Assembly: GCF_009725235.1 (NCBI RefSeq)
Contig: NZ_WJFC01000213.1
Coordinates: 1-23,043, forward strand
Source of the DNA: Scytonema sp. UIC 10036
GTDB taxonomy: Bacteria; Cyanobacteriota; Cyanobacteriia; Cyanobacteriales; Nostocaceae
DNA length: 23,043 bases
Reading direction: 5' to 3'
Within the stretch, counting starts at the first letter, position 1. Every line of letters starts with the position of its first letter. This document shows positions 14,499 to 21,249 of the stretch, one piece after another. The notes beneath the pieces were generated by a model, which worked only from the letters and a program-made list of their open reading frames with translations, had not been told where the DNA came from and did no database searches. The translations under genes and the position numbers were made by a program.

Positions 14499-15287
14499 CT
14501 ACCTCAATCCTTTCTCTCTAAGTAAAGAATCTACCCAATCCGCTTCTAACTTCGTAAGTGGTGGGACTGGTTCTTTAGTATAATCAATGGCCACATCATA
14601 ACCAGCCCTGTCATATATAAAACTTAAAAGTACCTGTAAATCTACGATTGGCAAATTCTCTTGCGCTCGCAATGGCAAGGAGAAAGTAGGAATTTTATCT
14701 GGTAAATTAAAGACATACAAATCAGCACGAGGACGGCGATCGCTATGGCTAACTAAAATTCGATAATCACCTTGAGTAGAATTACCAAAAACTGGCATGG
14801 GTTCGCCCCCTCTCAGTAAATCAATCTCAATTAAATGAGTCTGGCGTCCCAACACCTCTTGGCGCTTTTGTTCGTATATATTCCTTCCTTTTCCCGGACG
14901 TTTATTGGTAGGCGAGAGGACTTCAATGACTGTCACAACTTCCTTTGTTGCTATCTCTCGAATTTCCAAATATCCTTCTCGAATCTCCATTGGCATTGGT
15001 ACTGTTACAGCAATTGGAGTAGATGGAGGATTCGCCACAGCAACATTATGAGATGGCTTTAAGCCCGTTCCCGTTCGCGACTGTTCCACAGTAACATCAG
15101 GAATTTCTACAAAAATAGAATCTTCTCCACTTACCTGATAAACGCGCTTTTCAATCGCAGCTCTATATTTTGGTAGCAGTTGTGGATTTAAAGACTCAGC
15201 AAGTATTCCGATGATTAAGTGATGGACTTCTGACCAAAATTCTGGATGTTCTAGATAAGGATTCATTCCCGGAAACGGATAAGGCAT
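14499..15287 (-). CDS. DUF4058 family protein
   Basis: A 262-residue protein starting with the diagnostic MPYPFPGMNPYLEHPEFWSEVHH of DUF4058, a family expanded in filamentous cyanobacteria and some other environmental bacteria, with no established function. The central part, VVTVIEVLSPTNKRPG, then YEQKRQEVL and HLIEIDLLRGG, has the look of PD-(D/E)XK nuclease-fold proteins such as the Uma2 family: IPDV with D64, E122, and a lysine at 129 or 141 would fit the triad. That fold relationship is an inference. It is on the minus strand between the KAP gene and the Hsp70 operon and is probably an independent cargo gene. Confidence 0.88.
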   Translation of the reverse strand: MPYPFPGMNPYLEHPEFWSEVHHLIIGILAESLNPQLLPKYRAAIEKRVYQVSGEDSIFVEIPDVTVEQSRTGTGLKPSHNVAVANPPSTPIAVTVPMPMEIREGYLEIREIATKEVVTVIEVLSPTNKRPGKGRNIYEQKRQEVLGRQTHLIEIDLLRGGEPMPVFGNSTQGDYRILVSHSDRRPRADLYVFNLPDKIPTFSLPLRAQENLPIVDLQVLLSFIYDRAGYDVAIDYTKEPVPPLTKLEADWVDSLLREKGLR

Positions 15288-15748
15288 GGTAATATTAAAG
15301 TTTTTTATTTACTATTTACCAAATAGATACTATTATCCTAACTTTTGCCGTGTACTAAGTAGATCGGTACGAAAAAACGTAACTGGTAAGGGTCGTTCTT
15401 AGTCATTTGTCATTAGTCCTTGGCAAGGGTTTCAGATGCATTTACATTTTGTAACGTAGTTCTTGGCAATGTTTGAGAAAGCAACCAGGCGGTTTTCCCT
15501 AAAATAACTCCTTCCTTCATTTTGGCTAAAGCAAACTATACAAACAAGGTAAGACTCCAGCATACGTAGGGGATGATCTGGGTGACACCTTGAGGAGTGC
15601 CTGTGTTTCTGTTGCTTTTGCAAAAGAAACTGACAATGCCCACAAATACATCTGCTGTTACTAATTATTAAAAATAAACGATTAAAATAATCTAAAGTTG
15701 TTGGTTTGTTCTGCTAGAATCTTTGAGATTATATAGAAATTGTGACGT
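15288..15748. other. Intergenic region with menD fragment, upstream of the Hsp70-like operon
   Basis: No intact gene lies in these 460 bp. A GTCATT-type short repeat (15399-15418) and the menD-like fragment at 15464-15535 are the only recognisable items. The last ~100 bp are AT-rich; TAGAAT (15714-15719) could be a -10 box for the operon, without a clear -35. A 63-codon minus frame (15432-15623) runs through the fragment in a different frame from menD and is not called. Confidence 0.55.
15464..15535 (-). pseudogene. Remnant copy of an internal menD segment
   Basis: Positions 15464-15496 are identical over 33 nt to 21799-21831 inside menD. Similarity continues to about 15535 with a 1-nt deletion, a 4-nt insertion and scattered substitutions. 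Read on the minus strand it gives GKTAWLLSQTLP, matching MenD around residues 399-410, then diverges sharply at the 15464 edge. It has the same orientation as menD, so the two copies form a direct repeat about 6.3 kb apart that brackets the Hsp70/helicase operon plus the menD 3' end. It is non-functional as a gene. Confidence 0.75.
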
Positions 15749-18202
15749 ATGAATTTAGCATTAAGTTTAAGTAATGTTACTGGTGCTGGCTTAGCCCAAG
15801 ATAATATCCAAGCTAAGTTAAGTAATAATACTTATGTGGGAATTGATTTTGGCACAAGTACAACTACTATTAGTTATTCGATAATTGGCGATAGGAATGT
15901 ACCGATTGAGACAAATGCTATGCCCGTGCGGCAGTTACTAGAAGATGGACGACTATACGAATCCCACTTAGTCCCAACTGTAATTGCATGGTATAAGGAG
16001 CAACTATTTATAGGTGTGGGTGCGTCATTACTGAAGGGTCAACTACAGCCTGGAATTAATTTATGGGCTTCATTTAAAATGGAGTTGGGTAAAGATTTGG
16101 GTCCTGTTTACTACAATAGTAGATTACCTGCTGGACATCCAACTGCGATGATTGAAAAACCCGAAGATGCAGCGCGAGTATTCTTCGACTTTTTAAAGAA
16201 TCAAATCGAGGACTATGTTAAACAACACAATTTGCCATCCCGTATCCGTTATTCGGTATCTGTGCCTGCATCATTTGAATCGAACCAGCGTCAAGGTTTA
16301 TTGTCAGCGCTATCGGGCGCGGGAATTAAACTCGATGGCAAATTATTAATTGACGAACCGAATGCGGCATTTTTGAGTTATTTAGCCGAATCGAGTTTAA
16401 ACGGACTGGGTAGTTTGAATATACCGGAATCGTCACCATTGCAAATTCTTGTATTCGACTGGGGTGCCGGCACGCTAGATATATCAATACTTGAAATAGG
16501 TAGGAGTGATTTAGGTGGACTAACTTGTAAAAACCTAGCTATATCCAAGTTTACGGCATTGGGCGGGGATGACATCGATAAGCGAATCGTCACCGACATA
16601 TTGTTACCGCAATTATTTAAGCAGAATAATTGCAGCTTTGACGACTTTAGGAGTGCCGACTTAAGCAAGCGGATTATTCCTAAGTTGCAGAAAACAGCAG
16701 AGGACTTGAAAATATTAGCTTGTAAATCGGTGTCATCACAAATGGTATCTCATCGGTTGCCTTCGGAAGCAACTAGTAATAAAAGGTTAGAATTGAGTCG
16801 CACGATTGAGATAGATTTGCCCAAACAGAAATTAAAATTGGTCAACCCAAGCATGAGTTATTGCGAGTTTAATGAAGTGATGGACAGTTTTTTTGTTGGT
16901 GTAGAAACTGACGATGTTAGCGTGTTTGCACCAATCGAATCGAGTTTGCGTAAAGCTGAGTTAAATAAAGATGAATTGGACTTAATTTTGTTGATTGGTG
17001 GGAGTAGCAGCAACCCCTACGTACAAGTTGCGCTGGCAAACTACTTTACAAATATTGAAATTGAGATACCGCGTGACTTGCGATCGCATGTTTCTCAAGG
17101 TGCTGCTGTCAACTCACTGTTGTTGAACGGGTTGGGTTTGACATTGGTGCGTCCTATAGTCTCCGAACCTATCTTATTAATTACCCGTGATGGATTGCAG
17201 ACGCTGATTGCAGCAGGTACTGAGATATCTGGCATTAACAAGGAATTTGATTTTTGTACGGGAGATAAAGAACAAGAAAAAATTCAGATTCCCCTGTGTG
17301 TGGGTAACGAAAATAAGATTTTGACGGTAATTAGTATTGATGCTGATATTTCTTCTAGAACATTTGCCCCTAATACCTGGGTACGGGTTAATTGTGGAAT
17401 GAGTGAGGATAAGGTGTTATCTGTCACCGCGAGTATTGGTGGCGATGAAGTTGTTTCGACATTGGTTAACCCATTTGCTAATCGAGAACTCACTACAGAA
17501 GAAAGGTTAGTGTTTGAGGCTGAGAAAATAGCTAACGAGATGGCAGCACGTAATGGCGGAAAGCCCTCCGTTCCGGGATTGTTGCATTTAGTAGAGGCTT
17601 GTGCAGAGGCTAAGGACTATTTGCGTGCTGCTGAAACATTAGAATTGGTACAGATTTTGTCTCAAAACGAGCGGTACGAGACAAGTATTTGTTGTTACTA
17701 CGATAGGGCTGATAAGGGAAAACAAGCGTTTACTTGGGCTAAAAAAGCTTACGAAAAAAAGGAAACCGCAGTTAATGCCGCTAATCTTGCAATATTTCAT
17801 CTTCGGAATGGCGATCGCGATCGATACGAATCATTGATGGAAAAGTCTTTATCATTTAATCCACATTTTACCTTTGCTTTGGTTGTGTATGGCAGTTATT
17901 TAATGCGTAAAGAAGGTAAACATAAAACCAAAGGTCGGGAGATGGTGCAACGGGCATTTGATTATCTGTACAAATTATTTTTGGCTAATAATTTATCTTT
18001 ATCCAATTATCAAGAATTGATTAATGCAGCCGAATCCTTGGGTAAAAATGATGTGGCTAAGATAGTCAAGATGCGGAAGCTTGAATTAAGCACTAAATCT
18101 AAATTTTACGACGAAGAAAGCTTGCTTGCATCGCCAATGGAGAGGAATGATAATAGCACAAATAAAGTAATTTCCCCAACTAATTTATCCAAACTATTTT
18201 AA
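15749..18202 (+). CDS. Hsp70-like ATPase with C-terminal TPR-like region
   Basis: An 817-residue protein. Actin/Hsp70 ATPase motifs are intact: phosphate-1 VGIDFGTSTTTIS (30-42), connect-1 SVSVPASFESNQRQGLLSA, the conserved LIDEPNAAFLSY (200-211), phosphate-2 LVFDWGAGTLDISI (234-247), LGGDDID (271-277), adenosine motif LILLIGGSSSNPYV (412-425) and VSQGAAVNSLLL (448-459). A beta-rich stretch (about 475-570) sits where DnaK has its substrate-binding domain, but it is divergent. Residues 590-770 are helical with TPR-like repeats (LHLVEACAEAKDYLRAAETLELV; AVNAANLAIFHLRNGDRDRYESLMEKSLSFNPHF). It is not the housekeeping DnaK. It is first in an operon with an SF1 helicase 18 bp downstream. It probably uses ATP-driven conformational change to remodel or gate its partners; that is inference. 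No good ribosome binding site precedes the ATG, so the start could be slightly different. Confidence 0.88.
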   Translation: MNLALSLSNVTGAGLAQDNIQAKLSNNTYVGIDFGTSTTTISYSIIGDRNVPIETNAMPVRQLLEDGRLYESHLVPTVIAWYKEQLFIGVGASLLKGQLQPGINLWASFKMELGKDLGPVYYNSRLPAGHPTAMIEKPEDAARVFFDFLKNQIEDYVKQHNLPSRIRYSVSVPASFESNQRQGLLSALSGAGIKLDGKLLIDEPNAAFLSYLAESSLNGLGSLNIPESSPLQILVFDWGAGTLDISILEIGRSDLGGLTCKNLAISKFTALGGDDIDKRIVTDILLPQLFKQNNCSFDDFRSADLSKRIIPKLQKTAEDLKILACKSVSSQMVSHRLPSEATSNKRLELSRTIEIDLPKQKLKLVNPSMSYCEFNEVMDSFFVGVETDDVSVFAPIESSLRKAELNKDELDLILLIGGSSSNPYVQVALANYFTNIEIEIPRDLRSHVSQGAAVNSLLLNGLGLTLVRPIVSEPILLITRDGLQTLIAAGTEISGINKEFDFCTGDKEQEKIQIPLCVGNENKILTVISIDADISSRTFAPNTWVRVNCGMSEDKVLSVTASIGGDEVVSTLVNPFANRELTTEERLVFEAEKIANEMAARNGGKPSVPGLLHLVEACAEAKDYLRAAETLELVQILSQNERYETSICCYYDRADKGKQAFTWAKKAYEKKETAVNAANLAIFHLRNGDRDRYESLMEKSLSFNPHFTFALVVYGSYLMRKEGKHKTKGREMVQRAFDYLYKLFLANNLSLSNYQELINAAESLGKNDVAKIVKMRKLELSTKSKFYDEESLLASPMERNDNSTNKVISPTNLSKLF

Positions 18203-18220
18203 TGGGAGATTTCTAACCGT

Positions 18221-19438
18221 ATGTCTTGGTTATTACCATTTGCCAAACTTGATTCCGAACAACGCGATATTATTAATCGCATTCTTGCTAACCCCAGACA
18301 GAACTTTTTTATTAAGGGTTTCGCTGGTTCGGGTAAATCTATTTTGTTACTGTATGTCTTGATTTTAGCCAAACAGCAAAACCCAGGATTACGGGTGTGC
18401 GTAGTGGGTTATACTAAGACACTGGTTGATATGTTCAATGCCAGCATTCCAGCCGAAATCAAGAATGTTTCTACGCCAAAATCTGCTAATTTATTCGAGA
18501 TGCTTGAGGATAAGCCAAAACGTGGTGTTACTGCTAATAGCTGTGGCGTTGATGTAAAAACCCATAGTGCATTCGAAAAAAGCCCCGGAGCCTACGACAT
18601 GATTTTAGTAGATGAGGTGCAAGATTTACCAGAGAAGATTTTATCACTATTGCACAGTCAATGCCATCAATTAATAGTAGCTGGTGATGACGCACAATCA
18701 ATTTATAATACGGGTATCCCTGTAGCTGAGATGGTGTCGTTAATCAATGCTGTTACTGTTGAATTGAAAATATTACATCGCTTGCCTAACAAGATTATTG
18801 AGATAGCTAAGGCAATTTTTCCGAGTAACCAACTTGAGACAGCTTCGCGTTCTAAATTGCGAAATGTTGATGTAATCTTAGCGAGAGCATTGGATGTGAA
18901 TGAAGAAATTCGCTATGTATTTGAAACTGCTTCAAGTTATGCTAATTCTCGTGTGAGTACGGCTATATTGTTACCGCAGAAGAATTATATACTAGGCTTT
19001 GTTGATACCATATTGAATTTACATAATTTTGATGAATGGCAACTAAAAACAAATAGATTTGGTGGGGAAGACTTCGATGATTTAAATAGCTACTTATCTA
19101 AATGTGGGTTGAATATGCAATATTTAGGTGGTGGCTATGGCGATTTAAATGATGCATCTAAGGTACATTTACTCACTTACCATAGTGCAAAAGGATTAGA
19201 TTTTGAAACAGTACTGTTACCCAATTTGTGTGCGGATGCGACTATTTGGAGTAGCCAAGATATAGCCAACAACTTATTTTATGTGGCATTAACAAGAAGC
19301 AGGCTCAACTTGTATCTATGTTATACAGGTAAACCCCATCCCTACATTACCCGTATACCCGATAATTTATTGCGAATAGTTGAATTGCCGATTAAGAAGC
19401 AAGTTGAAGTTGCGGCTACGGAGGATTACTTCTTCTAA
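18221..19438 (+). CDS. SF1 (UvrD/Rep-like) helicase
   Basis: A compact 405-residue superfamily 1 helicase/ATPase. Motifs in order: Q-motif LDSEQRDII (10-18), Walker A GFAGSGKS (33-40), Ia-like VVGYTKTL, motif II VDEVQDL (130-136), motif III GDDAQSIY (155-162), motif IV-like LHRLPNKI (185-192), motif V LTYHSAKGLDFE (318-329) and motif VI LFYVALTRSRLNLYL (352-366). All ATPase residues are present. At 405 residues it is far shorter than UvrD/Rep (~700), lacking most of the 1B/2B insertions, which suggests a role as a specialised partner enzyme rather than a general repair helicase. Spacing to the Hsp70 gene is 18 bp with GGGAG upstream of the ATG; its TAA overlaps the next gene's ATG. Confidence 0.92.
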   Translation: MSWLLPFAKLDSEQRDIINRILANPRQNFFIKGFAGSGKSILLLYVLILAKQQNPGLRVCVVGYTKTLVDMFNASIPAEIKNVSTPKSANLFEMLEDKPKRGVTANSCGVDVKTHSAFEKSPGAYDMILVDEVQDLPEKILSLLHSQCHQLIVAGDDAQSIYNTGIPVAEMVSLINAVTVELKILHRLPNKIIEIAKAIFPSNQLETASRSKLRNVDVILARALDVNEEIRYVFETASSYANSRVSTAILLPQKNYILGFVDTILNLHNFDEWQLKTNRFGGEDFDDLNSYLSKCGLNMQYLGGGYGDLNDASKVHLLTYHSAKGLDFETVLLPNLCADATIWSSQDIANNLFYVALTRSRLNLYLCYTGKPHPYITRIPDNLLRIVELPIKKQVEVAATEDYFF

Positions 19439-20469
19439 TGAAATATCTTTTACCGCTTACTAATAATGAATTTTTGTTGTGGTATCGCCGTTCCGAATTG
19501 AAGATAATGAAGTTTCGGTTGATACCAATTGTCGATGTAGATTTTGCTGACGATACTTCTAAACTAGATAAAGTAGCTGCACGAGTAGTGGAGGAAATGC
19601 CTGACTATGATGAAGATTACGAAGTACTAATTGCAAGAGTTGAAGATATTTCACGAGTGCCGCACTATTGCTTTGATGAAGGTAAACCAACATTTATCAA
19701 TATTTCTATACACAATTTGGATTGTGTTTACCCAATCACAGAACGCGGTAAAAGGTTACTTCAGGGGCGAGTTGATAGCAACCTTAACTTAGCCGAGCCA
19801 ATATTCGAGAGTTATGTTAATGGCTCTGTTCAACGAAGACAATTATCTTTATCATTGTTGGGTGGTGCGGCATTACTAAAGATTGCTGGATTGGATATAG
19901 ATAAGTACCAAGATACTATAAAACTGCTCGAACATGATGCTTTCTCGGGTTTGTCTAGAAACAGCCGTGGCGAAGAATTTCCCCTTGATGGTACGCTAAT
20001 CGAAAACTTACTGTGCTACAGTCGTCATGAAGTCATGCCAAATTCTGATATTGGCTATTTTTATGATTTTGGAATAATCGTTAGCAAGCTGTACTCAGAT
20101 AAAGATGATATCGCTAATTGGCTGGAGCAATATCGTTCCTGTTTGAAAGGAATTACTCACGAAAATAAAAGTGCTACACTTGACTATTTATTGGAAAAAG
20201 CAGATGATGTGACGAGTTTGTTTCATAGTACTTTAAAGATTGAATTAAGTGCCGCATCAATAATTATTTTCTTGAAACTGCAATCAGAACTTTATCAACA
20301 CCAGAGCCTAGATAAAACTAGTTTCAAGAAATTGGTTGCTAATTTAGTTCAGGTGCGATCGCGCGACATAGCTCTAGCACTATGGTTGGTGGGTGTATGT
20401 TTTGGATTTGAGTTTTTTTGTGCAAATTATTATGAAGCAACCCAGCCTGGGTTCTTGTTGGAGTTTTAG
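19438..20469 (+). CDS. Unrecognised 343-residue protein of the Hsp70-helicase operon
   Basis: I do not recognise a family. The start overlaps the helicase stop by one base (TAATG at 19436-19440), with GGAGG 13 bases upstream, so the two are very likely translationally coupled and function together. The first 60 residues are basic then strongly acidic (DVDFADD, EEMPDYDEDYEVL). The middle (about 95-150) has a predicted beta-strand pattern (FINISIHNLDCVYPI) followed by helices (RRQLSLSLLGGAALLKIAGLDIDKY). The C-terminal part is helical and ends in a hydrophobic stretch (DIALALWLVGVCFGFEFFCANYY, about 311-333) that could be buried or membrane-associated. No catalytic motif is evident. It may be the effector or the specificity subunit of the set; this is speculation from position only. 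Confidence 0.8.
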   Translation: MKYLLPLTNNEFLLWYRRSELKIMKFRLIPIVDVDFADDTSKLDKVAARVVEEMPDYDEDYEVLIARVEDISRVPHYCFDEGKPTFINISIHNLDCVYPITERGKRLLQGRVDSNLNLAEPIFESYVNGSVQRRQLSLSLLGGAALLKIAGLDIDKYQDTIKLLEHDAFSGLSRNSRGEEFPLDGTLIENLLCYSRHEVMPNSDIGYFYDFGIIVSKLYSDKDDIANWLEQYRSCLKGITHENKSATLDYLLEKADDVTSLFHSTLKIELSAASIIIFLKLQSELYQHQSLDKTSFKKLVANLVQVRSRDIALALWLVGVCFGFEFFCANYYEATQPGFLLEF

Positions 20470-20531
20470 CGGCAATTTTAAGTCACCTGATTATTCATTC
20501 TTGAAACATTTTGTCTAAGTATTTTTCCGGA

Positions 20532-20634
20532 ATGCGTAGCCAAATCGTTGATGCATTGAGAAATTTTTCGAGCAGCACTTAGATTGATTGATGTTGATGA
20601 ACCTGAAGATTATGATGGAGGAATTGAATTGTAA
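20532..20634 (+). pseudogene. Possible frameshifted mini-ORF
   Basis: An ATG at 20532 (preceded by CCGGA) opens MRSQIVDALRNFSSST, stopping at 20582. The +1-shifted frame continues with protein-like sequence RAALRLIDVDEPEDYDGGIEL and stops at 20632-20634, just before the next gene. Joined, they would form a roughly 30-residue acidic peptide. It may be a decayed small gene or chance; the family is not recognised. Confidence 0.25.
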
Positions 20635-20636
20635 AT

Positions 20637-20834
20637 ATGAAACCAGAAACCAGAAACGCATTACTAAAAGCTTATGTTCAATTACATCAAATTGTTGAGG
20701 AGTTATACGAAGCTCACGACCGAGCAATAGAAAACAATGATTTTGATGATGCTAGCTTACTAACTAGTAGAGCAGATAGACTGTATGAAGAAGTAGAAAA
20801 TTTAGAAATTATCATCTCAGAATTGGAGCAGTAG
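20637..20834 (+). CDS. Small coiled-coil protein (65 residues)
   Basis: A highly charged, helical mini-protein (pattern LLKAYVQLHQIVEELYEAHDRAI, then DRLYEEVENLEIIISELEQ) with no recognisable domain. It stops two bases before the next mini-gene, so they form a pair. The ATG at 20637 has GGAGG 15 bases upstream, rather far; an in-frame ATT at 20628 would have ideal spacing but is a rare start. It lies 167 bp after the 343-residue gene and may belong to the same transcript. Net acidic charge contrasts with its basic neighbour, so the two might pair. Confidence 0.6.
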   Translation: MKPETRNALLKAYVQLHQIVEELYEAHDRAIENNDFDDASLLTSRADRLYEEVENLEIIISELEQ

Positions 20835-20836
20835 AA

Positions 20837-21025
20837 ATGAAAACAATCCAAGAATTAAAGACTCGGATTAAGGAACTCAGTAAACAATCTGTCGAATTTA
20901 GTAAAAAAGCAACTGAAGTATGTTTAACAGACCGAGAACAAGCTAAACAGTTCAGGCAACAGGCAAGAGAAGCTAGCAAACGCTGTCAAATATTGATCCA
21001 AGAATTGAAACGTCAACAGGTTTAA
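20837..21025 (+). CDS. Small basic coiled-coil protein (62 residues)
   Basis: A Lys/Arg/Gln-rich helical mini-protein (IQELKTRIKELSKQSVEF, then REQAKQFRQQAREASKRC and ending QELKRQQV). It begins two bases after the preceding stop with GGAG eight bases upstream, which supports it as a real gene in an operon with the acidic 65-residue protein. No family is recognised. A dimer of acidic and basic helices, a regulator, or an antitoxin-like or phage-derived pair are all possible. Confidence 0.6.
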   Translation: MKTIQELKTRIKELSKQSVEFSKKATEVCLTDREQAKQFRQQAREASKRCQILIQELKRQQV

Positions 21026-21175
21026 AACTAAAAACTGCCCACCAGTGAAAATCGCCAGTTTCTAACTCTATGTTTGAAAGCTCTCACCTGTGAGGCAATA
21101 CAGTTCAGTTAGCAGTGTTTGATTCTGATTGCTCCCCCCATCTCCCCCCAACCCCAGAGGAGACCCCTAGCCTCT

Positions 21176-21218
21176 CTTAAAAAGGGGGGTTTTGAAAGCA
21201 TTTTCCCCCCTTTTTAAG
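21176..21218. terminator. 14-bp G/C-run hairpin, likely bidirectional terminator
   Basis: CTTAAAAAGGGGGG (21176-21189) and CCCCCCTTTTTAAG (21205-21218) form a perfect 14-bp stem around a 15-nt loop. It lies between the + strand mini-genes and convergent menD, whose stop is about 30 bp away. The same type of G/C-run palindrome occurs at the end of dciA and is a common dispersed repeat. Confidence 0.7.
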
Positions 21219-21249
21219 GCAGGAGTGTTTCATTTTCCAAAGAAAAAAC

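Noticed and set aside
14499..15287. DUF4058 gene as part of the Hsp70/helicase system
   Set aside because: It is on the opposite strand, separated by 460 bp, and DUF4058 genes are commonly solitary in cyanobacteria.
15432..15623. 63-codon minus frame across the menD fragment
   Set aside because: It is not in the menD frame; the homology is visible only in the frame that gives GKTAWLLSQTLP, which has no proper ORF.
20515..20727. 70-codon minus frame opposite the 65-residue gene
   Set aside because: Antisense to a small gene that has a two-base link to a neighbour with a good ribosome binding site.
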